The position numbers and the translations under genes are program-made. A DNA stretch of 64,000 bases from Rhynchopus sp. YZ270_cl-10 (lineage: Eukaryota; Euglenozoa; Diplonemea; Diplonemida; Diplonemidae): contig OZ037838.1 of the NCBI GenBank assembly GCA_964035575.1, forward strand, positions 372,001 to 436,000, in the 5' to 3' direction. This document shows positions 12,134 through 22,419 of this stretch, piece by piece (positions within the stretch are counted from its first letter, which is position 1; each line of letters begins with the position of its first letter). The notes beneath the pieces were generated by a model that was given only the letters and a program-made list of their open reading frames with translations, did no database searches and was not told the DNA's origin.

Positions 12134-13243
12134 TCACTCACTGTTGTGTGGGTACAGATGCCTTGTCACAATGAGGCCAGGTGGCATCGCCACAACGACA
12201 CGTGAACACGGCGATATCTCAAACCATGAACGGTCGCATGGTATTACACGCACACAGGACATGGTCGCCACATCATACTGGTGCAGCTCATCTTCTCTAA
12301 CATAGTCATAAAGCATGACCCCCACCACAAGGTACTTCCCACACGGGGTGAACTGTATTCCCTGTACATCCTCCACATCAATGATGCCCAGCGCCACACC
12401 ACTCCAATCATAGAGATGCACGCGGTGCATACTTTCAGAGCATACCACAGCAAAGACAGAGGCAGACCGTGAAAGCGCCACTTGTGCGCACCCCCACATC
12501 CCCTCCGCTGGCACACATGCCACAGCTTCTCCTGTGTTCACATCCCACAGACGTGCATTCTGCCCCACCCAGGAGGAGGTGACCACCCACCTGCCACAGT
12601 GCGACACTGCCGCTTTCGCACACCGGTCGTGTGAGAGAGAGCGGAGCAACGTCAGGTCTTCGTCATACACAGAGACGCCATCTTCGCCTCGTGAGAAAAC
12701 AGCACCACCACGCGCAAACACTGAGTGCGAGGAGCCGTCGACTTTGCGGACCACCTCCCCACCCGGAAGCGCAACCTCCAGAAGGCCTTCCTTGCATGCC
12801 AGGTAGCAGCGTGTCGTGCACTGCGAGATGGCAGGCGGACCACGCACACTATGGGGTATGTTGAACTCAAAGACACGGGAAAAGGTTTCTGTCTCCAAAC
12901 CAACAACATTCTTATCACAAACATAGATGCAGAGCGTTCCACAACGCGACAGCGAGATCCTTGAGTTCTTCGATGACGGCTTAAGTTTCTGCTCAGCAGG
13001 ACACTTGATGTCGGCTAAGCGAGGGCGGGCAAGCACAACCTGCACCCCTGCATCAAACGCAGTGTCCTGCAGACGGCACGTCCCCTCCAGCACCTGCGTG
13101 CCGATGCGCATCTCGACAGACGCAGGCGAGACAGCAAGCGCCGTGCACGCAACCTCCTTTGCCGCTGCAACGTCCGCCTCGCACGGCACCTCCACTGTCG
13201 CAGTCACGCCTGACTCTTCCAGCACAAAGGTCACATCCATCAT
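12134..13243 (-). CDS. Ubiquitin-like/seven-bladed propeller protein, copy 2
   Basis: Predicted 369 aa, family architecture as copy 1. The post-ubiquitin segment reads AEQKLKPSSKNSRISLSRCG, shared with copies 9 and 13, and blade 1 ends in the FEFNIPHSVRGPPAISQ variant. Blade 4 carries a longer loop (SSWVGQNARLWD) and blade 5 the phrase ECSESMHRV-like CSESMHRVHLYDW. The blade-6 loop is GVMLYDYVREDELHQYDV. It ends HLYPHNSE with TGA, the commonest family ending. Its upstream flank (13380-13620) is shared almost unchanged with that of copy 18 at 62520-62765, pointing to a segmental duplication. Function is unknown. Confidence 0.88.
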   Translation of the reverse strand: MMDVTFVLEESGVTATVEVPCEADVAAAKEVACTALAVSPASVEMRIGTQVLEGTCRLQDTAFDAGVQVVLARPRLADIKCPAEQKLKPSSKNSRISLSRCGTLCIYVCDKNVVGLETETFSRVFEFNIPHSVRGPPAISQCTTRCYLACKEGLLEVALPGGEVVRKVDGSSHSVFARGGAVFSRGEDGVSVYDEDLTLLRSLSHDRCAKAAVSHCGRWVVTSSWVGQNARLWDVNTGEAVACVPAEGMWGCAQVALSRSASVFAVVCSESMHRVHLYDWSGVALGIIDVEDVQGIQFTPCGKYLVVGVMLYDYVREDELHQYDVATMSCVRVIPCDRSWFEISPCSRVVVAMPPGLIVTRHLYPHNSE

Positions 13244-13379
13244 ATTGTTAAGGGGTCTGTTGTGTTTGATGTGATGGTTGGTGGTGTCACTTCGCAACGA
13301 CAAATAAGAAGGTTGGTGGGTTAAATACGTGTTACAACAAACTCTGACAAAGCAAGAAATTTGAAGATACCCTGCGGCA

Positions 13380-13625
13380 AACACACAGTCATTGTGGCTT
13401 GCCAAAGATCGTGGGGTGGAATGATTCTTTTCTGGGGTTGTCGTCGAATTGATTTTCTTGACACGATTGTGGCCAAAGTATACATGATGATATGATCGTG
13501 TTGTTGTTTGGCTAAGTGGTGCAGAAGGAACAGGATGAGGATGTCAGGCAGTGCAGCTACCTCAGATGCTGTGCGTTTGGCAAGTTGCAGCGTCTGTGCA
13601 TAACGTCCAGCTCAGGCGAAAAGAA
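13380..13625. repeat. Duplicated upstream block shared with copy 18
   Basis: About 245 bp upstream of copy 2 recur at 62515-62766 upstream of copy 18 with few changes (for example a T run interrupting the second copy at 62597). The adjacent block 13703-13825 (starting ACACCGTGGGTGGACCCGCG) recurs at 61068-61190, in the 3' flank of copy 18. The two sides of one array junction have therefore been copied to the far end of the array. Confidence 0.8.
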
Positions 13626-13891
13626 GAGAAAGTGCAAAAAGAAGTGACTCGAGATACAATGCCTTGCCCTGGCAGTGTACCTTTTGGTGCGTGACCAGAA
13701 CACCGTGGGTGGACCCGCGGCTGATCCCCCTAGACATAGATGGCGTGCGAAGAGTTTTCTTTGCATTCTTCTTCGCATTCGGGGGGAAAGCTAAAAGGGG
13801 TTTCTTGGGGGTGTTTTGAGGGTATTGGGTTGTTTTGCTGGGTCCCTGGGGTATATTCATCACCACCCTCCCTCCCCTCCCTGGTCACACA

Positions 13892-14980
13892 TCACTCACT
13901 GTTGTGTGGGTACAGATGCCTTGTCACAATGACGCCATCAGGTTGCATAACCATGACAACACGTGAACACGGCGATATCGCAAATGTCCCATCCATGTCT
14001 TTCGGCTGCGGTTGCGGTATCACACGCACACAGGACATGGTCGCCACGTCGTACTGGTGCAGGAAAACATCGTCAACCACAAGGTACTTCCCACATGGTG
14101 TGAACTGCATGCCCTCGATACCTCCACCCACATCAACACTGCGAAGAGCCGCACCACTCCAATCAAAGAGGCGCACACTGACATCGCTCCCCACAGCAAA
14201 GACAGAAGCAGACCGTGAAAGCGCCACTGCATAGCACCACTCCTCATGCACACATGCCACACAAACCCCTGTGTTCACATCCCACAGACGTATGTTCTTC
14301 TCCTCCCAGGAGGAGGTGATCACCCACCCACCACAGTCCGACAGTACCATGTACGTGCACCCTCCGTGCGAGAGAGAGCGGAGCAACGTCAGGTCTTCGT
14401 CATACACAGAGACGCCGCCTTTGCCTTTGCCTTGGGAAACAACAACACCGCCACACGCGAACACTGAGAACGAAGGGCCGTCGACTTTGCGGAGCACCTC
14501 CCCACCCGGAAGCGCAACCTCGAGAAGGCCTTCCTTGCACGCCAGGTAGCAGCGTGTCTTGCACTGCGAGATGGCAGGCGCACCGTGCACACTATGGGGT
14601 ATGTTGAACTCAAAGACACGGGCAAAGGTTTCTGTGTCGAAACCGACAACATTCCCACCACAAACATAGACGCAGAGCGTTCCACAACGCGACAGCGAGA
14701 ACACTACGTCCGTCAATATTGTTAATTTCTGCTCAGCAGGACACTTGATGTTGGCAAAGCGGCGGGCAAGCACAACCTGCACCCCTGCATCAAACGCAGT
14801 GTCCTGCAGACGGCACGTCCCCTCCAGCACCTGCGTGCCGATGCGCATCTCGACAGACGCAGGCGAGACAGCAAGCGCCGTGCACGCAACCTCCTTTGCC
14901 GCTGCAACGTCCGCCTCGCACGGCACCTCCACTGTCGCAGTCACGCCTGACTCTTCCAGCACAAAGGTCACATCCATCAT
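13892..14980 (-). CDS. Ubiquitin-like/seven-bladed propeller protein, copy 3
   Basis: Predicted 362 aa, same architecture. The ubiquitin-like domain ends LARRFANIKCP, shorter by one residue than the LARPRFADIK form. Blade 1 is the FARVFEFNIPHSVHGAPAIS variant. Blade 3 has an unusual lysine-rich insertion (SQGKGKGGVSVYDED). The blade-6 loop is nearly lacking (VVDDVFLHQYDV). Its 5' flank (14981-15110) differs from the common type but matches that of copy 13 at 43547-43690, and its upstream neighbour is a B-type copy in both cases, so copies 3-4 and 13-14 are duplicated pairs. Confidence 0.88.
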   Translation of the reverse strand: MMDVTFVLEESGVTATVEVPCEADVAAAKEVACTALAVSPASVEMRIGTQVLEGTCRLQDTAFDAGVQVVLARRFANIKCPAEQKLTILTDVVFSLSRCGTLCVYVCGGNVVGFDTETFARVFEFNIPHSVHGAPAISQCKTRCYLACKEGLLEVALPGGEVLRKVDGPSFSVFACGGVVVSQGKGKGGVSVYDEDLTLLRSLSHGGCTYMVLSDCGGWVITSSWEEKNIRLWDVNTGVCVACVHEEWCYAVALSRSASVFAVGSDVSVRLFDWSGAALRSVDVGGGIEGMQFTPCGKYLVVDDVFLHQYDVATMSCVRVIPQPQPKDMDGTFAISPCSRVVMVMQPDGVIVTRHLYPHNSE

Positions 14981-15547
14981 TGTTTCAAGAGCTGTGTTGG
15001 TGGAATGCAATATAATGTTCTGTTTGGTGGACAGTTGAAGGAGCTGAGAGGGTGGACACGTGGAAAGAGGGGACGAGGGATGGGGGTCGTTGTTTTGGGT
15101 TGGGGTAAGTGCTGGGGTACAGGTTTTATAGTCCCCTTTGTAAACCACATTGTTTTGTTCTTCCTTTTTGCTTTCAACCTTTTTTATTCATTTACTTTTT
15201 TGTTGTTTGGGAGACACGCCCTACGTATCGGTTCTGTGGAAAGACCAGCACGGAACCACCTGTGTGCTGCCCCTTTTCATGTCTATCCATGGAAACTGTA
15301 TCACAAGTGATACCGGGCACATCTCTGTGTGGAGGGTGACGAGGGCGGCCTGGCGGGAGGCAATGTGGTGTTCGGCTGCGACAAGGTGGTCTGCGGTGTC
15401 TTGCTCGTGGATGCAGATCTGCCATCACTGGATAGGTGTGTGGTGGCAAGACGCAGGCTTCTGTTGACGACACCAGTTCTTGCGCCTCCACGGAATACAA
15501 GGGGGCAAGTCACCACACCCATTTCACATGGTGGCAAAGCATGAACA
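14981..15547. other. Spacer with duplicated GC-rich block
   Basis: Between copy 3 and copy 4. The part 15305-15547 is GC-rich and recurs at 43745-43967 between copies 13 and 14. On the minus strand both keep an open frame reading CIHEQDTADHL and HHIASRQAALV, which may be a leftover exon of another gene, but there is no start codon or recognised domain. The 15200-15310 part resembles dispersed repeat A. Confidence 0.5.
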
Positions 15548-16684
15548 TCACTCGTTGTGGGGGTACAGATGTCTTGTCGCAATAGTGGTGCGTTCGCGTG
15601 ATACAAACACAACCACACGCGAACACGGTGATACCACAAATGATTGACCCTTGAGACCAGGAATCACAAGTGCACAGGACATGGTCGCCACATCATACTG
15701 GTGCAGCTCTGAATATGTGGTTCCATCGTCAGTATGCTTGTGGACACGGACCACAAGGTACTTCCCACAGTGGGTTAATTGCACGCCAACCACACGTCCA
15801 GAGATGGCGGCGTTCTGAAGAGCCGCACCACTCCAGTCGTAGAGCTGCACACTCGCTGCTTCGTCCACATTGTCCACCACAGCAAAGACAGCAGAACTTG
15901 GAAGAGCCTCACACCGTCCATCCGTAGGTACACATGCCACAGCTTCACCTGTGTTCACATCCCACAGACGTACATTCTTCTCACCGATGGAGGAGGTGAT
16001 GACCCACCCACCACAGTGCGATGCCACCACCCCGCTGCACCCTTCGTGCGAGAGAGAGCGGAGCAACGTCAGGTCTTCGTCATACACAGAGATGCTCCCT
16101 CGGATACGAGAGACAACAACACCGCCACACGCAAACACTTGAATCGAGCTGTCGACTTTGCGGAGCACCTCCCCACCCGGAAGCGCAACCTCATGCAGAC
16201 CTTCCCTGCCCGCCAGGTAGCAGCGTGTCTTGCACCGTGAGATGGCAGGCGCACCGCACACCTCAATGTCTACTTTGAACCTGAAGGCAGGGCTGAAGGT
16301 TTCTGTATCGAGGCCGGTGACATATCCTGCCTTCTGTACATAGAGAGCCTGTGTAAGGAGGCAGAGTGCTCCACAGGGAGACAGCGATAAATGATTAACA
16401 TTCATCGGATGCCTAACAGATAGCACCTCTACACTGTACTCAGCAGGACACTTGATGTCAGCAAAGCGGCGGGCAAGCACAACCTGCACCCCTGAATCAA
16501 ACGCAGTGTCCTGCAGACGGCACGTCCCCTCCAGCACCTGCGTGCCGATGCGCATCTCGACAGACGCAGGCGAGACAGCAAGCGCCGTGCACGCAACCTC
16601 CTTTGCCGCTGCAACGTCCGCCTCGCACGGCACCTCCACTGTCGCAGTCACGCCTGACTCTTCCAGCACAAAGGTCACATCCAT
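15548..16684 (-). CDS. Ubiquitin-like/propeller protein, copy 4 (B type)
   Basis: Predicted 378 aa; start MDV with a single Met. This is the first of five B-type members (copies 4, 10, 12, 14, 15). In these, blade 1 reads HLSLSPCGALCLL, followed by VTGLDTETFSPAFRFKVDI and AISRCKTRCYLAG instead of SLSRCGTLC, and AISQCKTRC. Blade 5 has a longer loop (VDNVDEAASVQLYDWSG) and the blade-6 loop is RVHKHTDDGTTYSELHQYDV. Ends HLYPHNE. The ubiquitin-like module is nonetheless practically the same DNA as in A-type copies, so the two halves have different histories. Confidence 0.88.
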   Translation of the reverse strand: MDVTFVLEESGVTATVEVPCEADVAAAKEVACTALAVSPASVEMRIGTQVLEGTCRLQDTAFDSGVQVVLARRFADIKCPAEYSVEVLSVRHPMNVNHLSLSPCGALCLLTQALYVQKAGYVTGLDTETFSPAFRFKVDIEVCGAPAISRCKTRCYLAGREGLHEVALPGGEVLRKVDSSIQVFACGGVVVSRIRGSISVYDEDLTLLRSLSHEGCSGVVASHCGGWVITSSIGEKNVRLWDVNTGEAVACVPTDGRCEALPSSAVFAVVDNVDEAASVQLYDWSGAALQNAAISGRVVGVQLTHCGKYLVVRVHKHTDDGTTYSELHQYDVATMSCALVIPGLKGQSFVVSPCSRVVVFVSRERTTIATRHLYPHNE

Positions 16685-16798
16685 TGTTTTCTTCAGGGCC
16701 TGTTGTGTTTGATGTGATGTATCCTCCCTGACTTCGCAACTCGAGTGTTCAGGTCAACGACATTCATAAAGAATGGGAAGGCAACACTGCTCACATTG

Positions 16799-17408
16799 AT
16801 ATGGGTCGATTTCAAAACCCCCCCCCCCCCCAAAAGTTCTTTTTTGTCTTTTTCATGATATAGGCAGTTTTTTTGCAGTCTGAGGTCCGGAACCGCCCCA
16901 AAAACGATTTTCTGGGAGGTTTTGGGTGGTTTTGGGGCGAAATGGACCTTTTTTGACCATTTTTATGGTATTTTTAGGCTGTTTTTGGCCCTTCTTCTTA
17001 CACAGCCTATTGGGGGTCAAAATAGCTATTTTTGACCAAAAAACATCAAATAAGCACCAAGAAAAGTGCCAAATGTGCCCAAAACAGGTCGGATTGGGCT
17101 CACAGCCCATTTTTGGGATATATTTGGGCCAACGGAGGCCTCCTGGCGTCAAATAAATTGTGTTTTTTGGTCAAAAATAGCTATTTTGACCCCCAATAGG
17201 CTGTGTAAGAAGAAGGGCCAAAAACAGCCTAAAAATACCATAAAAATGGTCAAAAAAGGTCCATTTCGCCCCAAAACCACCCAAAACCTCCCAGAAAATC
17301 GTTTTTGGGGCGGTTCCGGACCTCAGACTGCAAAAAAACTGCCTATATCATGAAAAAGACAAAAAAGAACTTTTGGGGGGGGGGGGGGGTTTTGAAATCG
17401 ACCCATAT
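16799..17408. mobile_element. Foldback element with about 245-bp inverted arms
   Basis: The outer ends are ATATGGGTCGATTTC and its exact reverse complement. The arms (16799-17044 and about 17160-17408) are nearly perfect inverted copies and include a C run answered by a G run, so the DNA can extrude a long hairpin. The loop of about 115 bp resembles the corresponding segment of the larger element at 50920-52089 (around 51745-51835), so both belong to one family. The ends allow a TA target duplication (TA next to TGGGTCGA). No coding capacity; non-autonomous. It sits upstream of copy 4. Confidence 0.88.
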
Positions 17409-17770
17409 GGAAGCCTCCGATAAGCAACCCAGGCACACCTCCCTGACGTTCCCTGACCCTCCCTACCAACAGACCAGGCAAGAGCGCGTCGTAGACGTCT
17501 GCCCCTAAGTACGGCATGCGAGGGCAGCTGTCCTATGATGTCCTCATGATCCTTGCTCTCGCAGCATTGCAGAGAGGCGGTGAAACTCGCCATAGTCGCG
17601 TCAAAACCTAGAATAGGTTCACTCGAGGAGCAGCAGACTCAGCACGTTTGCTCCACCGTTAACGTGTGGGGAGTCAGGAAGGGGGTCGGGGTGCGAACTC
17701 AGGTGGGCAAAACTAAGGTGGGTTGGGTATGTGGGGAGTGCGGGGGGTAAAGTAATATTGTTTGTTTGGG

Positions 17771-18868
17771 CTATTGTGTGGGGTACAGAGGTCTCGTTAC
17801 GATTCTGTTGCTTTCGGGCGACGCCAGCACAACAACACGTGAGCACGGTGATATCGCAAACGATGAACTGCCATAACCTGGGATCACGTGCACACAGGAC
17901 ATGGTCGCCACATCATACTGGTGCAGGTGTGTATCGCAACCATCTGCGTCATAAGCTTCCACAACATGCACCTCGACCACAAGGTACTTCCCACACGGGG
18001 TGAACTGCATGCCCGCTACATCCCCACCCACATCAACACTGCGAAGAGCAGCACCACTCCAATCATAGAGGTGCACGGTGTTAGAGGACCGCACAGCGAA
18101 GACAGAGGCAGACCGTGAAAGCGCCACTACACACCACCTACCCGCAGGCACACATGCCACAGCTTCACCTGTGTTCACATCCCACAGACGTACGTTCTTC
18201 TCCTTGTTGGAGGAGGTGATCACCCACCCACCACAGTCCGACAGGGCCACACACCAGCACCCTTTGTGCGAGAGAGAGCGGAGCAACGTCAGGTCTTCGT
18301 CATACACAGAGACGCCGTCTTCACACCATGAGACAACGACACCACCACACGCTAGCACTACTCTCCAAGTGCTGTCAAGTTTGCGGAGCACCTCACCACC
18401 CGGAAGTGCAACCTTGCGTATGTCTGACTCGCACGCCAGGTAGCAGCGTGTCTTGCACTGCGAGATGGCAGCCGGACCGGACACTTCCGTATCCACTTCG
18501 AACGAGAAGACAGTGTCGAAGGTTTCTGTGTCGAAGCCACCAACACCACCGGTCCAGTTACTATGTACGCAGAGCGTTCCACAACGCGACAGCGACAAGC
18601 ATTCCGGATATGCGTCGTACTCAGCAGGACACTTGATGTCGGCAAAATAGCGGGCAAGCACAACCTGCACCCCTGCATCAAACGCAGTGTCCTGCAGACG
18701 GCACGTCCCCTCCAGCACCTGCGTGCCGATGCGCATCTCGACAGACGCAGGCGAGACAGCAAGCGCCGTGCACGCAACCTCCTTTGCCGCTGCAACGTTC
18801 GCCTCGCACGGCACCTCCACTGTCGCAGTCACGCCTGACTCTTCCAGCACAAAGGTCACATCCATCAT
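17771..18868 (-). CDS. Ubiquitin-like/seven-bladed propeller protein, copy 5
   Basis: Predicted 365 aa. Ubiquitin-like domain with one change from the usual form (CEANVAAAKE) and the end LARYFADIK. Blade 1 is the second A variant, GGFDTETFDTVFSFEVDTEV. Blade 2 reads CESDIRKVALPGGEVLRKLD. The blade-6 loop EVHVVEAYDADGCDTHLHQYDV is of medium length and acidic. The end, TRPLYPTQ, departs from the HLYPHNSE consensus. The gene keeps the common 5' flank with an open frame upstream, but the conserved start MMDV is preferred. Confidence 0.88.
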   Translation of the reverse strand: MMDVTFVLEESGVTATVEVPCEANVAAAKEVACTALAVSPASVEMRIGTQVLEGTCRLQDTAFDAGVQVVLARYFADIKCPAEYDAYPECLSLSRCGTLCVHSNWTGGVGGFDTETFDTVFSFEVDTEVSGPAAISQCKTRCYLACESDIRKVALPGGEVLRKLDSTWRVVLACGGVVVSWCEDGVSVYDEDLTLLRSLSHKGCWCVALSDCGGWVITSSNKEKNVRLWDVNTGEAVACVPAGRWCVVALSRSASVFAVRSSNTVHLYDWSGAALRSVDVGGDVAGMQFTPCGKYLVVEVHVVEAYDADGCDTHLHQYDVATMSCVHVIPGYGSSSFAISPCSRVVVLASPESNRIVTRPLYPTQ

Positions 18869-19128
18869 ATTGTTGAGGGCTCTGTTGTGTTTGATGTGAT
18901 GGTTGGTGGTGTCACTTCGCAACAACAAATAAGAAGGTTGGTGGGTTAAATACGTGTTGCAACAAACTCTGACAAAGCAAGCAATTCGAAGATACCCTGC
19001 GGCAAACACACAGGAGTGAGGTGTGTGAGGTGGGCGACCTGTGCCAGGCTAACAAGAGGGGTGCTTTTGAGGGTAGTGAGTTTTTTCGCTGGGACCCTGG
19101 CTACATTCATCGCTCCCCTGGTCACACA

Positions 19129-20250
19129 TCACTCACTGTTGTGTGGATACAGATGCCTTGTCACAATGACGCCACCTGGTTGCATCGCCATGACAACGCG
19201 TGAACACGGCGATATCGCAAAGGACCCTCCAAATGTTTGCGGTATCACATCCACACGGGACATGGTCGCCACATCATACTGGTGCAAGTAAAAGTTGTGC
19301 GCGTCCCTAGATTCCGCAACCTCTACCCTCACCACAAGGTACTTCCCACACGGGGTGAACTGCATGCCCTTGATGTCCTCGACTTCCCCACCCACATCAA
19401 CACTGCGAAGAGCCGCACCACTCCAATCATAGAGGTGCACGGTGTTTTGTTCCTCCACCACAGCAAAGACAGAGGCAGACCGTGAAAGCGCCACCTCCCA
19501 ACATCTGCCTGCCTGCATACATACCACAGCTTCACCTGTGTTCACATCCCACAGACGTACGTTCTTCTCCTTCCTGGAGGAGGTGATCACCCACCCACCA
19601 CAGTCCGACACTGCTGGTTTGCCACACACCAGGTGCGAGAGAGGGCAGAGCAACGTCAGGTCTTCGTCATACACAGAGACGCCGTCTGTGCCCTGCGAGA
19701 CAACAACACCACCACACGCGAACACTGAGTACGAGATGCTGTCGACTTTGCGGACCACCTCCCCACCCGGAAGCGCAACCACAAGAAGGTGATGCTCACA
19801 CGCCAGGTAGCAGCGTGTCTTGCACTGCGAGATGGCAGGCGCACCGTACGCACTATGGGGTATGTTGAACTCAAAGACACGGGCAAAGGTTTCTGTGTCG
19901 AAACCGGCAACAACATTACCATCATAAACAGAGACGCAGAGCGTTCCACAACGCGACAGCGAAATCTTTTCGGTTATCGATTCCCTCTTGAAATTGAACC
20001 GAGCAGGACACTTGATGTTGGCAAAGCGAGGACAGGCAAGCACAACCTGCACCCCTGCACCAAACGCAGTGTCCTGCAGACGGCACGTCCCCTCCAGCAC
20101 CTGCGTGCCGATGCGCATCTCGACAGACGCAGGCGAGACAGCAAGCGCCGTGCACGCAACCTCCTTTGCCGCTGCAACGTCCGCCTCGCACGGCACCTCC
20201 ACTGTCGCAGTCACGCCTGACTCTTCCAGCACAAAGGTCACATCCATCAT
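19129..20250 (-). CDS. Ubiquitin-like/seven-bladed propeller protein, copy 6
   Basis: Predicted 373 aa. The segment after the ubiquitin-like domain (CPARFNFKRESITEKISLSR) is unique among the copies. Blade 1 is of the FARVFEFNIPHSAYGAP variant. In blade 3 the usual LLRSLSH is LLCPLSHLVCGKPAVSD. Blade 4 carries SSRKEKNVRLWD. The blade-6 loop is RVEVAESRDAHNFYLHQYDV. Ends HLYPHNSE. It closes the first run of six genes; the next kilobase upstream has lost the family spacer. Confidence 0.88.
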   Translation of the reverse strand: MMDVTFVLEESGVTATVEVPCEADVAAAKEVACTALAVSPASVEMRIGTQVLEGTCRLQDTAFGAGVQVVLACPRFANIKCPARFNFKRESITEKISLSRCGTLCVSVYDGNVVAGFDTETFARVFEFNIPHSAYGAPAISQCKTRCYLACEHHLLVVALPGGEVVRKVDSISYSVFACGGVVVSQGTDGVSVYDEDLTLLCPLSHLVCGKPAVSDCGGWVITSSRKEKNVRLWDVNTGEAVVCMQAGRCWEVALSRSASVFAVVEEQNTVHLYDWSGAALRSVDVGGEVEDIKGMQFTPCGKYLVVRVEVAESRDAHNFYLHQYDVATMSRVDVIPQTFGGSFAISPCSRVVMAMQPGGVIVTRHLYPHNSE

Positions 20251-20892
20251 ATTGTTGAGGGCTCTGTTGTGTTTTATGTGATGGTTGGTGGTCACTTCGC
20301 AACGACAAATAAGAAGGTTGGTGGGTTAAATACGTGTTTCAACAAACTCTGACAAAGCAAGCAATTTGAAGATACCTACTGAAAAGAGTCTCTCTTCTTG
20401 CTTGTGCGCAACAGACGAACGTGACAACACTCGCCACGACTGCAAAGGCAAAATAGGGACACAAACGTTTCACTGAAGGAATCCACAGTTGCTACATCTC
20501 ACTGGGGAAGCACTTCTGCGATACCTTCGGTGCTGCACTACACAAGACTGCAGACCACAGCTATGTGCACATCCTGCACCAAACCCCACACAGAAGACCC
20601 GCTCCGCATCCTCAAGCAACGGCGGCAAAAGACTCTCCAAGAACACGAAGCTGGATGCGTTCCATATGAGTCCACGAAGCACACACTTGCCGTTCTCTTG
20701 CACGCACAGAGGCGTCTGACACTCCCTCAGCAACCCCCTTGCGCACACGCTGTTTCGACCGCCATTTCCGACCTTCGCTTCACACCGTTGGACATTCCGT
20801 TCCATTCACTTCACATCCGAATCCTCATGCATTTTCTCCTTCTTCTTTGACATGAGATGTCTTCCAGATGGTCCTTCATATGCGTATCCTCT
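20251..20892. other. Spacer between copy 6 and USB1
   Basis: The common 5' flank of copy 6 runs to about 20375. The rest (20380-20890) has coding-like composition, with open frames on both strands (plus 20530-20850, minus 20470-20805). The plus frame reads CTSCTKPHTEDPLRILKQRR, but I recognise no family. It may be the remnant of a gene or the USB1 3' region. Confidence 0.4.
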
Positions 20893-21558
20893 CTACAGAT
20901 CGAACCGGTGCACCTGGTCCCCTGCCTTGAAGCATACTGAGGCAAATGAGAACTCTGCGGGCTTGCTCAGGGGTCTTGGTGTGGTGTGCGTGCAGGTGTT
21001 TGGCCGTGTTGCGATGGTGATGTGCGGTGTAGGGTCTTTGAAATACCTTCTGAAGCCGAGGCTGTGGAGTGCGGTGTCAGCTGCGTCGATGAGGGCAAGG
21101 ATGTGCTCAGAGCGTGACGTCACCACAGCGAACTCTGTTGTGCCTTCCTCATTCACAAATACGTCTTCATGCGTGAAGCTTGCATCAAACGGTGGAAACG
21201 GTGTGAACCCTGCTCCCAGCGCCTCCGCCACCTGCACGATGTCACCCTTGTTCATGTAGAGCTGGCGACTCAGCGAGACGTGTGGGTGTGCTATCGGCGT
21301 CCAGCCTTCCTCCACCGGGAAGGCGAGCTGCGGCACCTCCAGATACACAATGCCAGACCACATGCCCACCTGGTGTGCCTGGTGCCGTACGCGTGTCGCA
21401 GGTGCAGGTCCTGGTTCCAACGATCCGACAGTGTCCTGCGGTGCGGGCGGCACATCGCGTTTCCTCTTCCGTCGGCGCCGTTTCGCTAGCACCGTGTCGT
21501 CGGGTGGGGTCTCATGACCATCGTCACTGCCCGACCCATAAAGCGCAATGCCGTCCAT
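20893..21558 (-). CDS. USB1: USB1/Mpn1-type U6 snRNA 3'-5' phosphodiesterase
   Basis: Predicted 221-aa intronless protein. It carries the two catalytic His-x-Ser/Thr signatures of the 2H phosphodiesterase superfamily: HVS at residues 93-95 (in PHVSLSR) and HIT at 179-181 (in DPTPHITIA), 86 residues apart as in USB1. Around them, VFVNEEGTTEFAVV and LHSLGFRRYFKDP match the family's core strands and the helix before the second motif. USB1 trims the oligo(U) tail of U6 snRNA and leaves a 2',3'-cyclic phosphate. A basic run at 27-34 (RRRRKRKR) is a likely nuclear signal. The start MDGIAL is chosen because the frame upstream runs into a satellite only about 80 bp away. Slightly shorter than human USB1. 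Confidence 0.86.
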   Translation of the reverse strand: MDGIALYGSGSDDGHETPPDDTVLAKRRRRKRKRDVPPAPQDTVGSLEPGPAPATRVRHQAHQVGMWSGIVYLEVPQLAFPVEEGWTPIAHPHVSLSRQLYMNKGDIVQVAEALGAGFTPFPPFDASFTHEDVFVNEEGTTEFAVVTSRSEHILALIDAADTALHSLGFRRYFKDPTPHITIATRPNTCTHTTPRPLSKPAEFSFASVCFKAGDQVHRFDL

Positions 21559-21635
21559 CGAGGGGGTGTGATAAAGTGAACTGTGAAGAAGGTCAAGGTG
21601 GAGGGGGGATGAGCAGAGGATGATGAAGAAGATTG

Positions 21636-22409
21636 TACTGTACTGTACTGTACTGTACTGTACTGTACTGTACTGTACTGTACTGTACTGTACTGTACTG
21701 TACTGTACTGTACTGTACTGTACTGTACTGTACTGTACTGTACTGTACTGTACTGTACTGTACTGTACTGTACTGTACTGTACTGTACTGTACTGTACTG
21801 TACTGTACTGTACTGTACTGTACTGTACTGTACTGTACTGTACTGTACTGTACTGTACTGTACTGTACTGTACTGTACTGTACTGTACTGTACTGTACTG
21901 TACTGTACTGTACTGTACTGTACTGTACTGTACTGTACTGTACTGTACTGTACTGTACTGTACTGTACTGTACTGTACTGTACTGTACTGTACTGTACTG
22001 TACTGTACTGTACTGTACTGTACTGTACTGTACTGTACTGTACTGTACTGTACTGTACTGTACTGTACTGTACTGTACTGTACTGTACTGTACTGTACTG
22101 TACTGTACTGTACTGTACTGTACTGTACTGTACTGTACTGTACTGTACTGTACTGTACTGTACTGTACTGTACTGTACTGTACTGTACTGTACTGTACTG
22201 TACTGTACTGTACTGTACTGTACTGTACTGTACTGTACTGTACTGTACTGTACTGTACTGTACTGTACTGTACTGTACTGTACTGTACTGTACTGTACTG
22301 TACTGTACTGTACTGTACTGTACTGTACTGTACTGTACTGTACTGTACTGTACTGTACTGTACTGTACTGTACTGTACTGTACTGTACTGTACTGTACTG
22401 TACTGTACT
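21636..22409. repeat. (TACTG)n pentamer satellite, about 154 units
   Basis: A near-perfect array of TACTG over about 774 bp, beginning 78 bp upstream of the USB1 start codon, so it lies in the promoter or 5' leader of that gene. On the minus strand it is open in all three frames (STVQY repeats), which joins it artificially to the USB1 reading frame. Confidence 0.97.
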
Positions 22410-22419
22410 CCCAATCCCC

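Noticed and set aside
11892-13405. Longer N-termini of the array proteins (MSLRSDTTNHHIKHNRALNN and similar)
   Set aside because: The extension exists only in copies with the common 5' flank; other copies have unrelated upstream sequence, and ubiquitin homology begins exactly at the MDV Met.
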